A stretch of 56,537 nt of DNA, taken from the IMG/VR virus record IMGVR_UViG_3300036806_000389, positions 1 through 56,537 of that record. One strand, given 5' to 3'. Shown piece after piece: positions 49,130 through 56,354 of the stretch (positions within the stretch are counted from its first letter, which is position 1; every line of letters starts with the position of its first letter). The position numbers and the translations under genes are program-made. Below the pieces are notes generated by a model that was not told where the DNA came from, searched no databases, and saw only the letters and a program-made list of their open reading frames with translations. The DNA is from a virus.

Positions 49130-49395
49130 CAGACGATCCACGTCCCGTCGTTGAGCCGATCGAGTTCCGCCTTGAGCATTGGCAACAATGAACCAGGATT
49201 CGGTGCGTCGTCCGGAGACAGCAGCACCGCCGCGAGATGCGCGCGGGCCTGTCGCTCGTCCTTGCAGACGCCGCTTTCGACCAGCAGAGCGCACATGCCG
49301 CTAACGATCGTGATGAGCGCTACGGCCGCGTTCTCATCGAGAATCGCCGCGTTAACGCGCGACCAAATCTCCTGGTTCGGCTTGATCTCGAGCAT
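49129..49395 (-). CDS. Hypothetical helical protein, 88 aa
   Basis: ATG 49395 overlaps the preceding stop as TGATG. The product is mostly helical (IWSRVNAAILDENAAVALIT, RQARAHLAAVLLSPDDAPN) and contains two Cys. No motif suggests a function. Upstream extension of the frame is shadow. Confidence 0.55.
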   Translation of the reverse strand: MLEIKPNQEIWSRVNAAILDENAAVALITIVSGMCALLVESGVCKDERQARAHLAAVLLSPDDAPNPGSLLPMLKAELDRLNDGTWIV

Positions 49396-49754
49396 CAGGT
49401 GCCGACCCTCTCGGTCGTGCCTTCCCAGATGAATTCCCCGTCGGCGCCGACGGGCAGGTGCTTCCGGCACGCAACGCAGAACGTCCCGGAATAGAAGTAG
49501 GGGTTTCGCGCATACGTCTCGGCGAGCTCGCGGCCCATCGTTGTTCTGGTCCCGCACGCAGGCGGATCCGGTTTGATGAGCACGTGGCCGTGCATCTGCG
49601 GGTTCTTTCCCACATGCAGATACGTTTCACGCACCGGTCGCACGAACCCTTTGGCTCGCTCTTCCTCTGGAAGCACGTAGTACTCGCGTTGCTGGCCCGT
49701 GGCGGGGTCGATGGACCGATCGATGTCGTCCTTGGGGTAGTTCTTGAGAGTCAC
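49395..49754 (-). CDS. Conserved phage zinc-binding protein, 119 aa
   Basis: GTG 49754 overlaps the membrane gene's stop as GTGA. The end has the motif GRELAETYARNPYFYSGTFC followed by VACRKHLPVGADGEF, a conserved phage segment with a CxxC pair; an earlier Cys is in PPACGTRTT. The N-terminus mentions DRSIDPATGQQREYYVLPEE. Role not known. Confidence 0.65.
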   Translation of the reverse strand: MTLKNYPKDDIDRSIDPATGQQREYYVLPEEERAKGFVRPVRETYLHVGKNPQMHGHVLIKPDPPACGTRTTMGRELAETYARNPYFYSGTFCVACRKHLPVGADGEFIWEGTTERVGT

Positions 49755-50002
49755 GCCGTTCCTTTCGTCGCCGCATCCTTCGCCCGCGCCCGCATGCCGA
49801 TCCACCGTTCTCGATTCCGCTCGAACTCCGCGTCACGCATCTCGCGGTACTCGCGCGCGTAGGCCGCGAGCCGCGCGTCTTCGTCTCGGCTCGCGCGACG
49901 CCACTGACGAAGCGCGCTCACCAGGATGTAGACCGGGTACGCGAGCGCCGCGCAGAGGCACGCGCCGAGTAGCAGGACGTCTCCGGTTGTCAGGGCGCTC
50001 AT
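49751..50002 (-). CDS. Single-span membrane protein with charged helix
   Basis: A very good ribosome binding site (GGAGGT) precedes ATG 50002. Residues 9-30 (VLLLGACLCAALAYPVYILV) span the membrane. The remaining 50 residues form a charged helix (motif RLAAYAREYREMRDAEFERN). The topology resembles small phage membrane proteins of unknown function, possibly superinfection exclusion. Unproved. Confidence 0.65.
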   Translation of the reverse strand: MSALTTGDVLLLGACLCAALAYPVYILVSALRQWRRASRDEDARLAAYAREYREMRDAEFERNRERWIGMRARAKDAATKGTA

Positions 50003-50461
50003 GCGACCTCCAAAAGTTGCCGTGCCACGGAGACCGTTGCGGCAGATTCCCGATTAGACAGCCACGTCCGTTTTACGAGTAGCGCCCTACACGGGCGCCA
50101 AGTGGCTCTCGCTCGATTGCCATCCGGGTTGCAGGTCTCGCGTCGCGTCCCGCCCAATCCACGGCGCGGCACGGCTGGAAAACGACTCACCCCCGCACGG
50201 CGAGCAAACGGGGTGGCGCGCTCCGTCGAGCGCGTGCTTCCACCTCCGTGTCGCTCGTGGCTTCCGTGCGGGCCGGGCCGGTTGCCCGGTTGTTCCCGTG
50301 GGCTATGCGAATCGCCCGGTGATTGAACGTGCGACCACGCTGCTTGTCGGAGCAGGCGCGCCACGCGAACAGGCCGACATTTGCGGACTACGACGCGCAC
50401 GCCCCGTCCGCGGACAGCCGGCGCTGCTGACACTCCGTGCAGGAGGGCGGCCATCGTCTTC
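50003..50461. other. 459-base stretch without a confident gene
   Basis: Frames here are open because of GC bias but are Arg/Pro/Gly-rich and lack ribosome binding sites. I see no terminator with a T run. The stretch may hold a promoter for the genes to the left or an unrecognised small RNA; nothing decisive is visible. Confidence 0.5.
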
Positions 50462-50878
50462 TCAGCCGGCCTTCCGCGCGCAGCGAACCTGGTCGATGTG
50501 AACGCGAATCGCTTCGCCCTGGGCTTCGGCGGGAAACGCCTCAAGAAGCCACCCCGGGACGTTTCGCGAGCCGTCGTAGCAAGCCTGTACGTGCTCGACC
50601 GTGCACTCGGCCTCGCGTGCGATCCGGCGCCACGACCAGCCGTGCGAGAGCACGTAGTCGCACATGGCCCGGTACCTGCAGAGGACGCCGCGGTTCAGTT
50701 CGGCGCGACGAGCACTCGATGGAGAGACCTTCACCGGCGGACGGAGCGCGCGAGCGAGGTCGTCCGCCATTTCTTCGAGTGACCGAGCGCGCTCGCCGGG
50801 CAGAGCCGGGGGCACCGAAGAGATCGGTCGCTCGCCGTGGCGGAGGAGCGAATCGAGGAGGTCGCGACGGTCGGCCAT
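50462..50878 (-). CDS. Helix-turn-helix-type phage protein, 138 aa
   Basis: The product has an N-terminal helical part (ADRRDLLDSLLRHGERPISS) and a helix-turn-helix-like region at about 80-110 (LSHGWSWRRIAREAECTVEH, VQACYDGSRNVPGW). The latter also resembles sigma-like motifs. It may be a transcription regulator of the leftward operon. It is the first gene of that run, with the divergent moron next to it. Confidence 0.65.
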   Translation of the reverse strand: MADRRDLLDSLLRHGERPISSVPPALPGERARSLEEMADDLARALRPPVKVSPSSARRAELNRGVLCRYRAMCDYVLSHGWSWRRIAREAECTVEHVQACYDGSRNVPGWLLEAFPAEAQGEAIRVHIDQVRCARKAG

Positions 50879-50971
50879 TCAGCGTCGCCCCGCAATTTCT
50901 GACAGCCGCGCCGCGATCACATTCGGGCGTTCAGTTCGCCGAACCAGAGAGCGCTGATACCTTCCGCCCGC

Positions 50972-51463
50972 ATGAGGGAAAGAGTCTTGGTCGTCGGTCT
51001 GTACATCGTGGCGGCCGGAACGACGGCGAGCGCCGCGCTCACGGCATTCACCATGAAGGACGCGCGCGACTACCGAGCGAAGATGGACCGCGACCAGAAA
51101 CAACGCGACGACGCCTATGCGAAGGAACGCGCCGAGCAGGCGGAAGCCTCCAAGTCGCACAACGTCTCGATCAAGAACTACTGTTCCGCGAACGGGTTCT
51201 CGTACAACTGCACGTTCACCAACATGCACCCCCAGCGAGCAACGCCGATCTGCTCGCACGGAAAGCTCGCGCAGAAGGCCAATCCCGGAGTCACGCTGCT
51301 TTCGATGCCCACGTGCTCCGGCACTCTGGAGCCGATGGAGACCAAACAGGTGAGCGCGCCGTGGATTGGCGGCGACCCGGACGCCGTCTGCAACAAGCCG
51401 AACGGATACGGCGGCACGGTGCTCGACTGGAGCACGTGCCTCTTCAACAGCGTCGAAGACTGA
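50972..51463 (+). CDS. Membrane-anchored Cys-rich protein (moron candidate)
   Basis: A hydrophobic N-terminus (VLVVGLYIVAAGTTASAALT, about residues 5-25) acts as signal anchor. A coiled coil follows (AKMDRDQKQRDDAYAKERAE), then a compact domain with six Cys (NYCSANGFSYNCTFTN, ICSHGK, PTCSG, AVCNKP, STCLF). It is on the plus strand between two leftward gene groups, typical of a lysogenic-conversion gene. The start ATG lacks a strong ribosome binding site. Function unknown. Confidence 0.65.
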   Translation: MRERVLVVGLYIVAAGTTASAALTAFTMKDARDYRAKMDRDQKQRDDAYAKERAEQAEASKSHNVSIKNYCSANGFSYNCTFTNMHPQRATPICSHGKLAQKANPGVTLLSMPTCSGTLEPMETKQVSAPWIGGDPDAVCNKPNGYGGTVLDWSTCLFNSVED

Positions 51464-51552
51464 AGGCACGCTACCCGACCTCGACGACGAGCAAGTCCGC
51501 CAGGATTTCCCGAGCGGCAGCGCGTAGCGCGACGGTGGTCAGGTACGGCATT

Positions 51553-51954
51553 TCAGGCCGCTCTCCGGCACAACATGTCGTGGAGTCGTTCGAAAAAACC
51601 GCCGACTATCCCGTTTCGGTCGTACCACTCGCGGTAGAGGCGCTCGGGGGCAAATCGCGCGTGAAGCGCCTTCTCGTCGTGCACACACGAATCGGGCAAT
51701 ACCAGCATGACGTCCAACGGACGCTCTCCCATGAGCCATCGCAAGCGAGAACGCTCCGTTACAGAATTGAGCCCTCCGATGCGATCGTTGGGGCGGACCG
51801 AGCTGCCGATTTTCACTACGCGCTCATTCGCCGCGAAATAGGTCGTGGCGAACCAAACGCTGTCCCGGCAACGGCATTTGACAGTGCGACGACCGAAGAT
51901 CTCGTCGAAGCTGCCGTTCGGCAGCTCGAACACGCGATCGGAATAGGCGAGCAC
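51553..51954 (-). CDS. GIY-YIG-like / T5orf172-type protein
   Basis: Start at GTG 51954 overlaps the upstream stop as TAGTG. The 133-residue protein has the pattern of T5orf172/MUG113 domains: VWFATTYFAANERVVKIGSS, VRPNDRIGGLNSVTER and HDEKALHARFAPERLYREWY. Catalysis is expected to use the Tyr/Arg/Glu set of GIY-YIG nucleases, but the first motif is degenerate. It belongs to the early leftward cluster. Confidence 0.7.
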   Translation of the reverse strand: MLAYSDRVFELPNGSFDEIFGRRTVKCRCRDSVWFATTYFAANERVVKIGSSVRPNDRIGGLNSVTERSRLRWLMGERPLDVMLVLPDSCVHDEKALHARFAPERLYREWYDRNGIVGGFFERLHDMLCRRAA

Positions 51955-52151
51955 TACGCCGCTTCCCCGCTGGTCCAACGGAACCGCTTCACGACCTTTC
52001 GGTCGCGGATGAACTCGGTCACGTTCACCCGGCCTCGGCCACCGACGAGCCGCACGCACACGAAGACCTTCGCCAGAAGCGCGCGGCGCACCTCGGCGAT
52101 CGCTGCGTCCACAGCTTCCAGCTTTGACGGAAAGCTCTCAGCGGGTGGCAT
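51954..52151 (-). CDS. Small early protein, 65 aa
   Basis: ATG 52151 has TGGAGAAGGA upstream. The product (SKLEAVDAAIAEVRRALLAK, FVCVRLVGGRGRVNVTEFIR) is a small alpha/beta protein. It overlaps the Cro-like gene by 14 bases and the GIY-YIG-like gene by one. Part of the early leftward cluster. No family recognised. Confidence 0.6.
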   Translation of the reverse strand: MPPAESFPSKLEAVDAAIAEVRRALLAKVFVCVRLVGGRGRVNVTEFIRDRKVVKRFRWTSGEAA

Positions 52152-52479
52152 TGTCCTTCTCCAGCCGCCGCTCACGAACCGCCCGTGCCCGCTCCTGCGC
52201 CGCCTCGCGCCGCTTCAGGCGCTGCGCCTCGCGCATCTCCTCTTCAGGGATCCAGAGCTTCGCCTCGACAACCCCCTCCGTCGCCTCTTCGATGTCGAAG
52301 GCGAGTTCGACGGAGACGCGCTGAAGGCGGCCGTTCAGGAGCTTTTGGATCGCGAAGCGATCGAGCCCGTGAACCTCGCACCAGTCCGGAATGCTGAGTC
52401 CGGCGAGGTCGACGCAGCGGCGCAGGCAAGACGCGCCGGGGAGTGGACGTTGGTCATCAGGTTCGGATTCGGTCTCCAT
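52138..52479 (-). CDS. Cro-like helix-turn-helix regulator
   Basis: The 113-residue product starts at ATG 52479, 7 bases after the likely transcription start. Its helix-turn-helix (SIPDWCEVHGLDRFAIQKLL, about residues 30-50) and the following NGRLQRVSVELAFDIEEATE have a Cro-type layout, followed by a charged tail. It is the first gene of the leftward early transcript and faces the repressor gene. A Cro role is inferred from position. Confidence 0.7.
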   Translation of the reverse strand: METESEPDDQRPLPGASCLRRCVDLAGLSIPDWCEVHGLDRFAIQKLLNGRLQRVSVELAFDIEEATEGVVEAKLWIPEEEMREAQRLKRREAAQERARAVRERRLEKDNATR

Positions 52480-52492
52480 GCTGTCCGAACCA

Positions 52493-52521
52493 GCAATAGC
52501 GTGCCGAATAGCACGTGTCAA
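52493..52521 (-). promoter_or_regulatory. Leftward early promoter with operator
   Basis: On the minus strand TTGACA (52521-52516), a spacer of 16-17 and CTATTG/TATTGC. The first 22 bases match the rightward promoter at 19 positions. The palindrome-like TAGCACGTGTCA (52509-52520) covers the -35 box. Transcription would begin about 7 bases before the Cro-like ATG. Confidence 0.65.
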
Positions 52522-52543
52522 GCGCCGCGTGCCGGTTGGCTCG

Positions 52544-53083
52544 ATGACACCAGGCGGCAGAGAGGGTACTAATCAGCACGTGCAGACGGTTGCAGAGCGA
52601 TTCAAGGCCTTGCGCGAGCATCTCGGGTGGAACCAGGACGACTTCGAGGGCGTCCATCGAACCGAGGTCAACAAGATCGAGGGCGGCGGGAACCAGCTCA
52701 CGGGCGGCGACCTACGCGATCGCGTCGCGCGCTCACTAGGCGTCTCCATTGAAGACCTGGTGGCGTACGTCTCGGGGAAAATGCCGCTAGCTCAGCTCGC
52801 CGCGAAGCGAGCCAAAAAGCCGACGCTGGTGCCTGCTTCGGCGGCGAAATGGGTAACCGTAGACGCCGAGACGCGCCGAAAGGCCACCGTCTATTTGAAG
52901 CAGCCCCCGCAGGCTTTCAGCGATGAGGCGATCGCGTTGGCGTTCGAGGAGCTGCGGATCGCGGACCCGGAAGTCGCTAAGAGTCCGCGACGCGTTGCCG
53001 ACGCGGTCCGGGTGGTGATCCTCGGAATCATCGCTTCCATGCCCTCGGAAGCTCCGCTCGCGGGTACTCGCCGCTCGAAGTAA
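52544..53083 (+). CDS. XRE-family phage repressor
   Basis: The product is 179 residues from ATG 52544; GTG 52580 is an alternative at the operator. The N-terminus has an XRE helix-turn-helix: VAERFKALREHLGWNQDDFE, then HRTEVNKIEGG and RSLGVSIEDLVAY. The C-terminal part is helical (DEAIALAFEELRIADPEVAK) and lacks a LexA-like Ser/Lys peptidase. Flanked by two similar promoters with CACGTG operators, it is probably the lysogeny repressor. Induction may not be by RecA-type cleavage. Confidence 0.75.
   Translation: MTPGGREGTNQHVQTVAERFKALREHLGWNQDDFEGVHRTEVNKIEGGGNQLTGGDLRDRVARSLGVSIEDLVAYVSGKMPLAQLAAKRAKKPTLVPASAAKWVTVDAETRRKATVYLKQPPQAFSDEAIALAFEELRIADPEVAKSPRRVADAVRVVILGIIASMPSEAPLAGTRRSK
52574..52585. 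promoter_or_regulatory. CACGTG operator at repressor start
   Basis: CAGCACGTGCAG is an imperfect palindrome with the same CACGTG core as the promoter operators. It lies over the possible GTG start (52580) of the repressor gene and could mediate autoregulation. Confidence 0.5.
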
Positions 53084-53210
53084 CGGGCTCGACCAGGTAC
53101 CACTCGCCGCTCCAGCGGACGAGAATGGGAGAATCGCAGAGCGTCGAGCGCCTGCATCGATCGGGCCCTAGTTCGTCGCGGACCCGCTGAAGTTCCACCT
53201 GTGCGACCAC
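53028..53210 (-). CDS. Small protein convergent with repressor
   Basis: GTG 53210 is preceded by GGAGGG, 7 bases upstream. The 60-residue product (VAQVELQRVRDELGPDRC, ILVRWSGEWYLVEPVTSS) looks like a small folded protein. Its 3' end overlaps the repressor 3' end by 56 bases tail to tail. Antisense overlap could reduce repressor expression. Moderate support. Confidence 0.5.
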   Translation of the reverse strand: MVAQVELQRVRDELGPDRCRRSTLCDSPILVRWSGEWYLVEPVTSSGEYPRAELPRAWKR

Positions 53211-53234
53211 GCTGCGTCCCTCCTCACCAAGGAT

Positions 53235-53257
53235 CGGGTGGCGGTTTTCGCCGCCCG
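53235..53257 (+). terminator. Hairpin after repressor gene
   Basis: CGGGTGGCG pairs with CGCCGCCCG (one G-T) over a short loop; a T-rich stretch (TTGTTGCAATTTT) follows on the plus strand. It could end the repressor message. The T run is imperfect. Confidence 0.4.
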
Positions 53258-53318
53258 TTGTTGCAATTTTGGACCGCGCAAGATGCCACCCTGACCGGTG
53301 AAAGAAAATAGCGACGCT

Positions 53319-53330
53319 TAGCACGTGCTA
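53319..53330. promoter_or_regulatory. Perfect operator palindrome TAGCACGTGCTA
   Basis: A 12-bp perfect palindrome lies just upstream of the rightward promoter. Its CACGTG core is 14 bases from that of the neighbouring site over the -35 box, suggesting cooperative binding. Repressor or Cro-like protein is the likely ligand. Confidence 0.65.
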
Positions 53331-53331
53331 G

Positions 53332-53359
53332 TTGACACGTGCCATTCGGGGCGTATGAT
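53332..53359 (+). promoter_or_regulatory. Rightward early promoter with overlapping operator
   Basis: TTGACA (53332-53337), 16-base spacer and TATGAT (53354-53359) give a near-consensus sigma-70 promoter. The operator TGACACGTGCCA (53333-53344) overlaps the -35 box. The predicted start falls at or next to ATG 53367, so the message is probably leaderless. Confidence 0.75.
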
Positions 53360-53366
53360 GGGTCGC

Positions 53367-53576
53367 ATGCTCGACCCCAAGCCCACCCTCTCCCGCGCCC
53401 GCTCCGCCACGTCGGCCCGGCTCCGCGGCATGGAGCTACCCGACTGCTTCGCCTCGGCCACGGTCGCGGCAGAGGCCCACCTGCTCGCGCGGCGGACCCT
53501 CCGCCGGGGTGATGCCGCCGACCTCCGGAGGGCCGCCGACAAGGCGCGCCGGCTCGAAGGGTCGGTGCGGCCGTGA
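53367..53576 (+). CDS. First gene of the rightward operon, small basic protein
   Basis: ATG 53367 lies about 8 bases after the -10 box, so translation would be leaderless. The 69-residue product (SRARSATSARLRGMELPDCF, VAAEAHLLARRTLRRGDAAD) is helical and basic. The stop overlaps the next start as GTGA. Could bind DNA; not recognised. Confidence 0.6.
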   Translation: MLDPKPTLSRARSATSARLRGMELPDCFASATVAAEAHLLARRTLRRGDAADLRRAADKARRLEGSVRP

Positions 53577-53845
53577 GCCGCCATCCGACCGTCATCGGTG
53601 TCGCGCCGCTCGCGGCCGGCAGCGCCCCCGCGCCGACCCGGAGCCAGACGCCGACGGGACGGTACCGGTTCGTCGCCTCCGAGAGCGCCAGCGAGTTCGT
53701 CGGGTCGCCGCAGTCCATCGACTTCACGCGCGCCGACGGGCGCATCGAGCGAAAGCTCATGTATCCGGTGCGTCTGCGGCCGTCGGTCGACGCGGACATG
53801 CCGATCGTGCGTTGGGTGGATCGCGATGAGGCGGTGCGGCCGTGA
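53573..53845 (+). CDS. Hypothetical protein, 90 aa
   Basis: GTG 53573 overlaps the previous stop as GTGA, and the stop overlaps the following GTG in the same way. The product has strand-like motifs (TGRYRFVASESASEFVG, RKLMYPVRLRPSVDADMPI). Small beta protein of unknown role. Confidence 0.55.
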   Translation: MSRHPTVIGVAPLAAGSAPAPTRSQTPTGRYRFVASESASEFVGSPQSIDFTRADGRIERKLMYPVRLRPSVDADMPIVRWVDRDEAVRP

Positions 53846-54252
53846 GCGAACCTCTCGATCTCCTTCGTGCCTCCCAGGCGCTTCGGATCCTCGACGCGCT
53901 CGAGAACGCGAAACTGCCGTTCTCGCTGGCGCCTCTCGCGCCCATGGTCGGATGGCGCGCGAACGTCGAAGGGATCGGCGAGGCCCGCGGCGACACGATC
54001 ACGATCGCGCTCGCGCAGCTTGCCACGGCGATCACGCTGGGGGTGGCTCCGTCTCCGGATACGTTCGTCGAACCGCGTACGACAACGCGGAACAGAGCGA
54101 TCGCGTCGCTCGATGAGGCAGTAGTCGCGCTCGGATACTACGCGGAGCGACACGGGCAAATGCCAGCGCTGCTGGCGGATCTGCGGGACCTTCGCGCGCG
54201 ATTCGAGCGCGCATCGGCAATCGAAGCGAACGAGAAAGCGGGTGGGCAGTGA
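53842..54252 (+). CDS. Hypothetical helical protein, 136 aa
   Basis: Starts at GTG 53842 in a GTGA overlap. Helical throughout (LLRASQALRILDALENAKLP, IALAQLATAITLGVAPSPD, SLDEAVVALGYYAERHGQM). No known motif. Likely an early phage protein of the rightward operon. Confidence 0.55.
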   Translation: MSEPLDLLRASQALRILDALENAKLPFSLAPLAPMVGWRANVEGIGEARGDTITIALAQLATAITLGVAPSPDTFVEPRTTTRNRAIASLDEAVVALGYYAERHGQMPALLADLRDLRARFERASAIEANEKAGGQ

Positions 54253-54842
54253 GCGACTCCCCGAACCCGTGCCCCGCTTGCGAGGGCTCAGGAAAGGTGC
54301 CATCGACCTGGCGGGAGTGTGCCCGATGCGCTGGCTGCGGGCGTGACGATGTTACTTCGCCCAGTGCGCACGGCGATCCGAATGCATCGCTGAACCTCGA
54401 TGGAATGCTCGGCGCGCCCGAGCCCGAGGCGACGGTCCAGGAGAGCGACGTGCGCAGGTTGGTCTCATCGTGCATGGATTCGTCTCGCGGAACGATCGTC
54501 GGGTTCGCTTTTGAGGCCATCTACGAACTCGCCGCGGAGGTCATCTCGCAGCGTTCCAGGGTCGCGACGTTCAACGAGTTTTTGAAACATGTTCCGCAAG
54601 AGGTTCGGCTGCAGATCGAAAACCGAGACGCTCACGCTAAGTCGCTTCAAAAGCTCGTCGTCCGCCTCCGTCTCTTCATCCACAACGACGCTGGCATAGC
54701 GATCGCAGATACGGACGAATTCGAGGCGATCGACCACGAGATCGCGCGCGTGGGTCTCGACGGTGAGGTGCTGGACGCGATCGGGAAGTCGTCGGTGGAT
54801 TGGTTCGAGAAACGCAGCATGGCGAAGGCGGGTGAGTCGTGA
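54249..54842 (+). CDS. Zinc-finger protein with helical C-terminus
   Basis: The 197-residue product begins with a DnaJ-like zinc site: NPCPACEGSGKVPSTWRECA, then RCAGCG. The rest is helical (GFAFEAIYELAAEVISQRS, LQKLVVRLRLFIHNDAG). It overlaps the previous gene by GTGA. Possibly nucleic acid binding. No family known. Confidence 0.6.
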   Translation: MSDSPNPCPACEGSGKVPSTWRECARCAGCGRDDVTSPSAHGDPNASLNLDGMLGAPEPEATVQESDVRRLVSSCMDSSRGTIVGFAFEAIYELAAEVISQRSRVATFNEFLKHVPQEVRLQIENRDAHAKSLQKLVVRLRLFIHNDAGIAIADTDEFEAIDHEIARVGLDGEVLDAIGKSSVDWFEKRSMAKAGES

Positions 54843-55072
54843 TCTACGGACGATTCGGACAAGCGCTGACGATTCTGCGCGTGGCGACAGAGGCCGACGT
54901 GCGCCAAATCGAAGGGCGCAAATTGAACAAGACCGACCGTGAAGCGCTCGCGAGTGGGTCCTATGTCGTCGTGGCTGAGGAGGAGTCCGAGCGCCTCTAT
55001 CACCAGGCTTTTCTTCGTGCCGACGGTGGCTCCGTAGAAATCACTCGCGCGCTGGAGGCGCTTATCCCGTGA
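54839..55072 (+). CDS. Hypothetical protein, 77 aa
   Basis: Starts at GTG 54839 (overlap GTGA). The product (FGQALTILRVATEADVRQIE, DREALASGSYVVVAEEESER) is alpha/beta and soluble. It is tightly packed between neighbours. No function visible. Confidence 0.55.
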   Translation: MIYGRFGQALTILRVATEADVRQIEGRKLNKTDREALASGSYVVVAEEESERLYHQAFLRADGGSVEITRALEALIP

Positions 55073-55251
55073 GTCGCGCTGCTCTCGCCCGTGAAGGCCG
55101 CGCGTTCGCGCGTCTCAACTGCAACCGCGTCGCGCTCCGACTCGCCACCGGGCTCTCCGTGGACCTCTTCGGCGGGACCATCGAAGACGCCGCGGAGATT
55201 TGGCACGACGTCACCGCGTGGGCGGGGCCGGCGGGAGGTGCGTGGTCATGA
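55069..55251 (+). CDS. Hypothetical protein, 60 aa
   Basis: GTG 55069 overlaps the previous stop. The short product (VALRLATGLSVDLFGGTIED, IWHDVTAWAGPAGG) reads as a small domain. Coupled to the next gene through ATGA. Not recognised. Confidence 0.5.
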   Translation: MSRAALAREGRAFARLNCNRVALRLATGLSVDLFGGTIEDAAEIWHDVTAWAGPAGGAWS

Positions 55252-55559
55252 GCCTCTGTGGACCCGACTATCGCCATGACCAGCATCGTCGCCCCGAGCC
55301 GATCGACACGTGGCTCTCGAAATCCCGCGCGCGCAAGCTTGCGGGCTTCTCCGGCGTCAGCGCTATTGGGCAGCGGTGGTGGCGCGTGGAGCTGCACGAG
55401 TACGACGAGATCGTCGGCATCGGCCGAGGCCCGACAGCCGATGAAGCGACCGCAAACGCGCTCAACGACCTGTTCGCTCGCGAGCACGCGGGCCATGTCG
55501 AGAACGACGAGTGCGACAGGATTTTCGAAACGCAGCGGCGGGAAACGGAGTGGGCGTGA
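55248..55559 (+). CDS. Hypothetical protein, 103 aa
   Basis: ATG 55248 overlaps the previous stop (ATGA). The middle (WRVELHEYDEIVGIGRGPTA, DEATANALNDLFAREHAGH) has the look of a small alpha/beta domain (ubiquitin- or dsRBD-like in pattern). Upstream extension left out. Function unknown. Confidence 0.55.
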   Translation: MSLCGPDYRHDQHRRPEPIDTWLSKSRARKLAGFSGVSAIGQRWWRVELHEYDEIVGIGRGPTADEATANALNDLFAREHAGHVENDECDRIFETQRRETEWA

Positions 55560-55750
55560 TGCTGATCGAACGCGAGTTCGCCGCGGAGTGCGTAATCACA
55601 GTAGACGACGGACTCCGTTGCTACAGCGGCAAGCGCGGCGTCGAGGTGGTCTGCAAGGACGGCCCGCGTGATGCCGCCGTTGTGCTCGATCGCACCGATG
55701 CGATCAACCTCGCCAGGTGGCTACTCGAAGTTTGCGAGGCATCGTCGTGA
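55559..55750 (+). CDS. Hypothetical protein, 63 aa
   Basis: ATG 55559 overlaps the previous stop as TGATG (GTG 55556 is also possible). The product (ECVITVDDGLRCYSGKRGVE, RTDAINLARWLLEVCEASS) is a small alpha/beta protein. It overlaps the next gene by GTGA. Confidence 0.5.
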   Translation: MLIEREFAAECVITVDDGLRCYSGKRGVEVVCKDGPRDAAVVLDRTDAINLARWLLEVCEASS

Positions 55751-55986
55751 CCTACCTCGCGGCATTCATAGCCGGTCTCGTTCTCGACGGGACTGCCGTC
55801 TTTTGGGTGCACTTCTCAGAGCGCGGCCGCGCGTTGCCGACTGCGGCAATCGCGATGCTCCAAGCCGTCGCGCAGGTCGTAGGCATCGGCGAATCCGTTC
55901 ACGATTGGCACGCCGGACCAGTTTTCGTTCTTGGATACGGCATCGGAGCTGGACTCGCGGTGCGAGTGAAGGGACTGCTGACGTGA
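55747..55986 (+). CDS. Small phage membrane protein
   Basis: GTG 55747 gives a 79-residue product with hydrophobic segments at the N-terminus (TYLAAFIAGLVLDGTAVFWV) and near the end (VFVLGYGIGAGLAVRV), probably two or three spans. A similar small membrane protein family is common in tailed phages, with unknown role. Overlaps both neighbours by GTGA. Confidence 0.6.
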   Translation: MTYLAAFIAGLVLDGTAVFWVHFSERGRALPTAAIAMLQAVAQVVGIGESVHDWHAGPVFVLGYGIGAGLAVRVKGLLT

Positions 55987-56228
55987 CCCCCCGTTCGAGC
56001 TGCCCCCACTGCCTCGGCACCGGCCGTGTCACATATCAGTCCGATTCGGGCACGTGGCGGCCGACCCCGGGTGACCGCGACGAGTGCCAGGAGTGCGACG
56101 TGCCGTGCGTGGGTTGCGGCGCCGACGAGCAGCACGAGGCTTGCGCGGGTTGCGGGCGCTGCGCGGTCGACGAGGCGACGGAGCTCGTGGTCAGCGTGAC
56201 GGACCAGGAGCGGTACTTGTCGCTGTGA
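55983..56228 (+). CDS. Small zinc-binding protein
   Basis: GTG 55983 overlaps the stop before it. The 81-residue product contains CPHCLGTGRVTYQ (DnaJ-like), DECQECDVPCVGCGAD and CAGCGRCAVD, together about ten Cys. Several zinc ions are likely. It is the last of the overlapping run; a 126-base gap follows. Confidence 0.6.
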   Translation: MTPRSSCPHCLGTGRVTYQSDSGTWRPTPGDRDECQECDVPCVGCGADEQHEACAGCGRCAVDEATELVVSVTDQERYLSL

Positions 56229-56354
56229 CTTGCCGTTCTTAAGCGCGTCGCTTCATCGCGTGCGCGAGCTGACGACCAACGACGACCGTCCGATCGGCGA
56301 CCGCGAGGTCGAACCAGGACGAAACGAACCACCGTACTGAAAGGAAACACGCAG

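Noticed and set aside
49999-50544. 181-residue minus-strand frame in the 50,003-50,461 gap
   Set aside because: Arg/Pro/His-rich, starts inside another gene, no ribosome binding site; kept as a gap.
50437-52572. 711-residue plus-strand frame through the control region
   Set aside because: Crosses several well-supported genes and both strands' signals; low-complexity Arg-rich composition.
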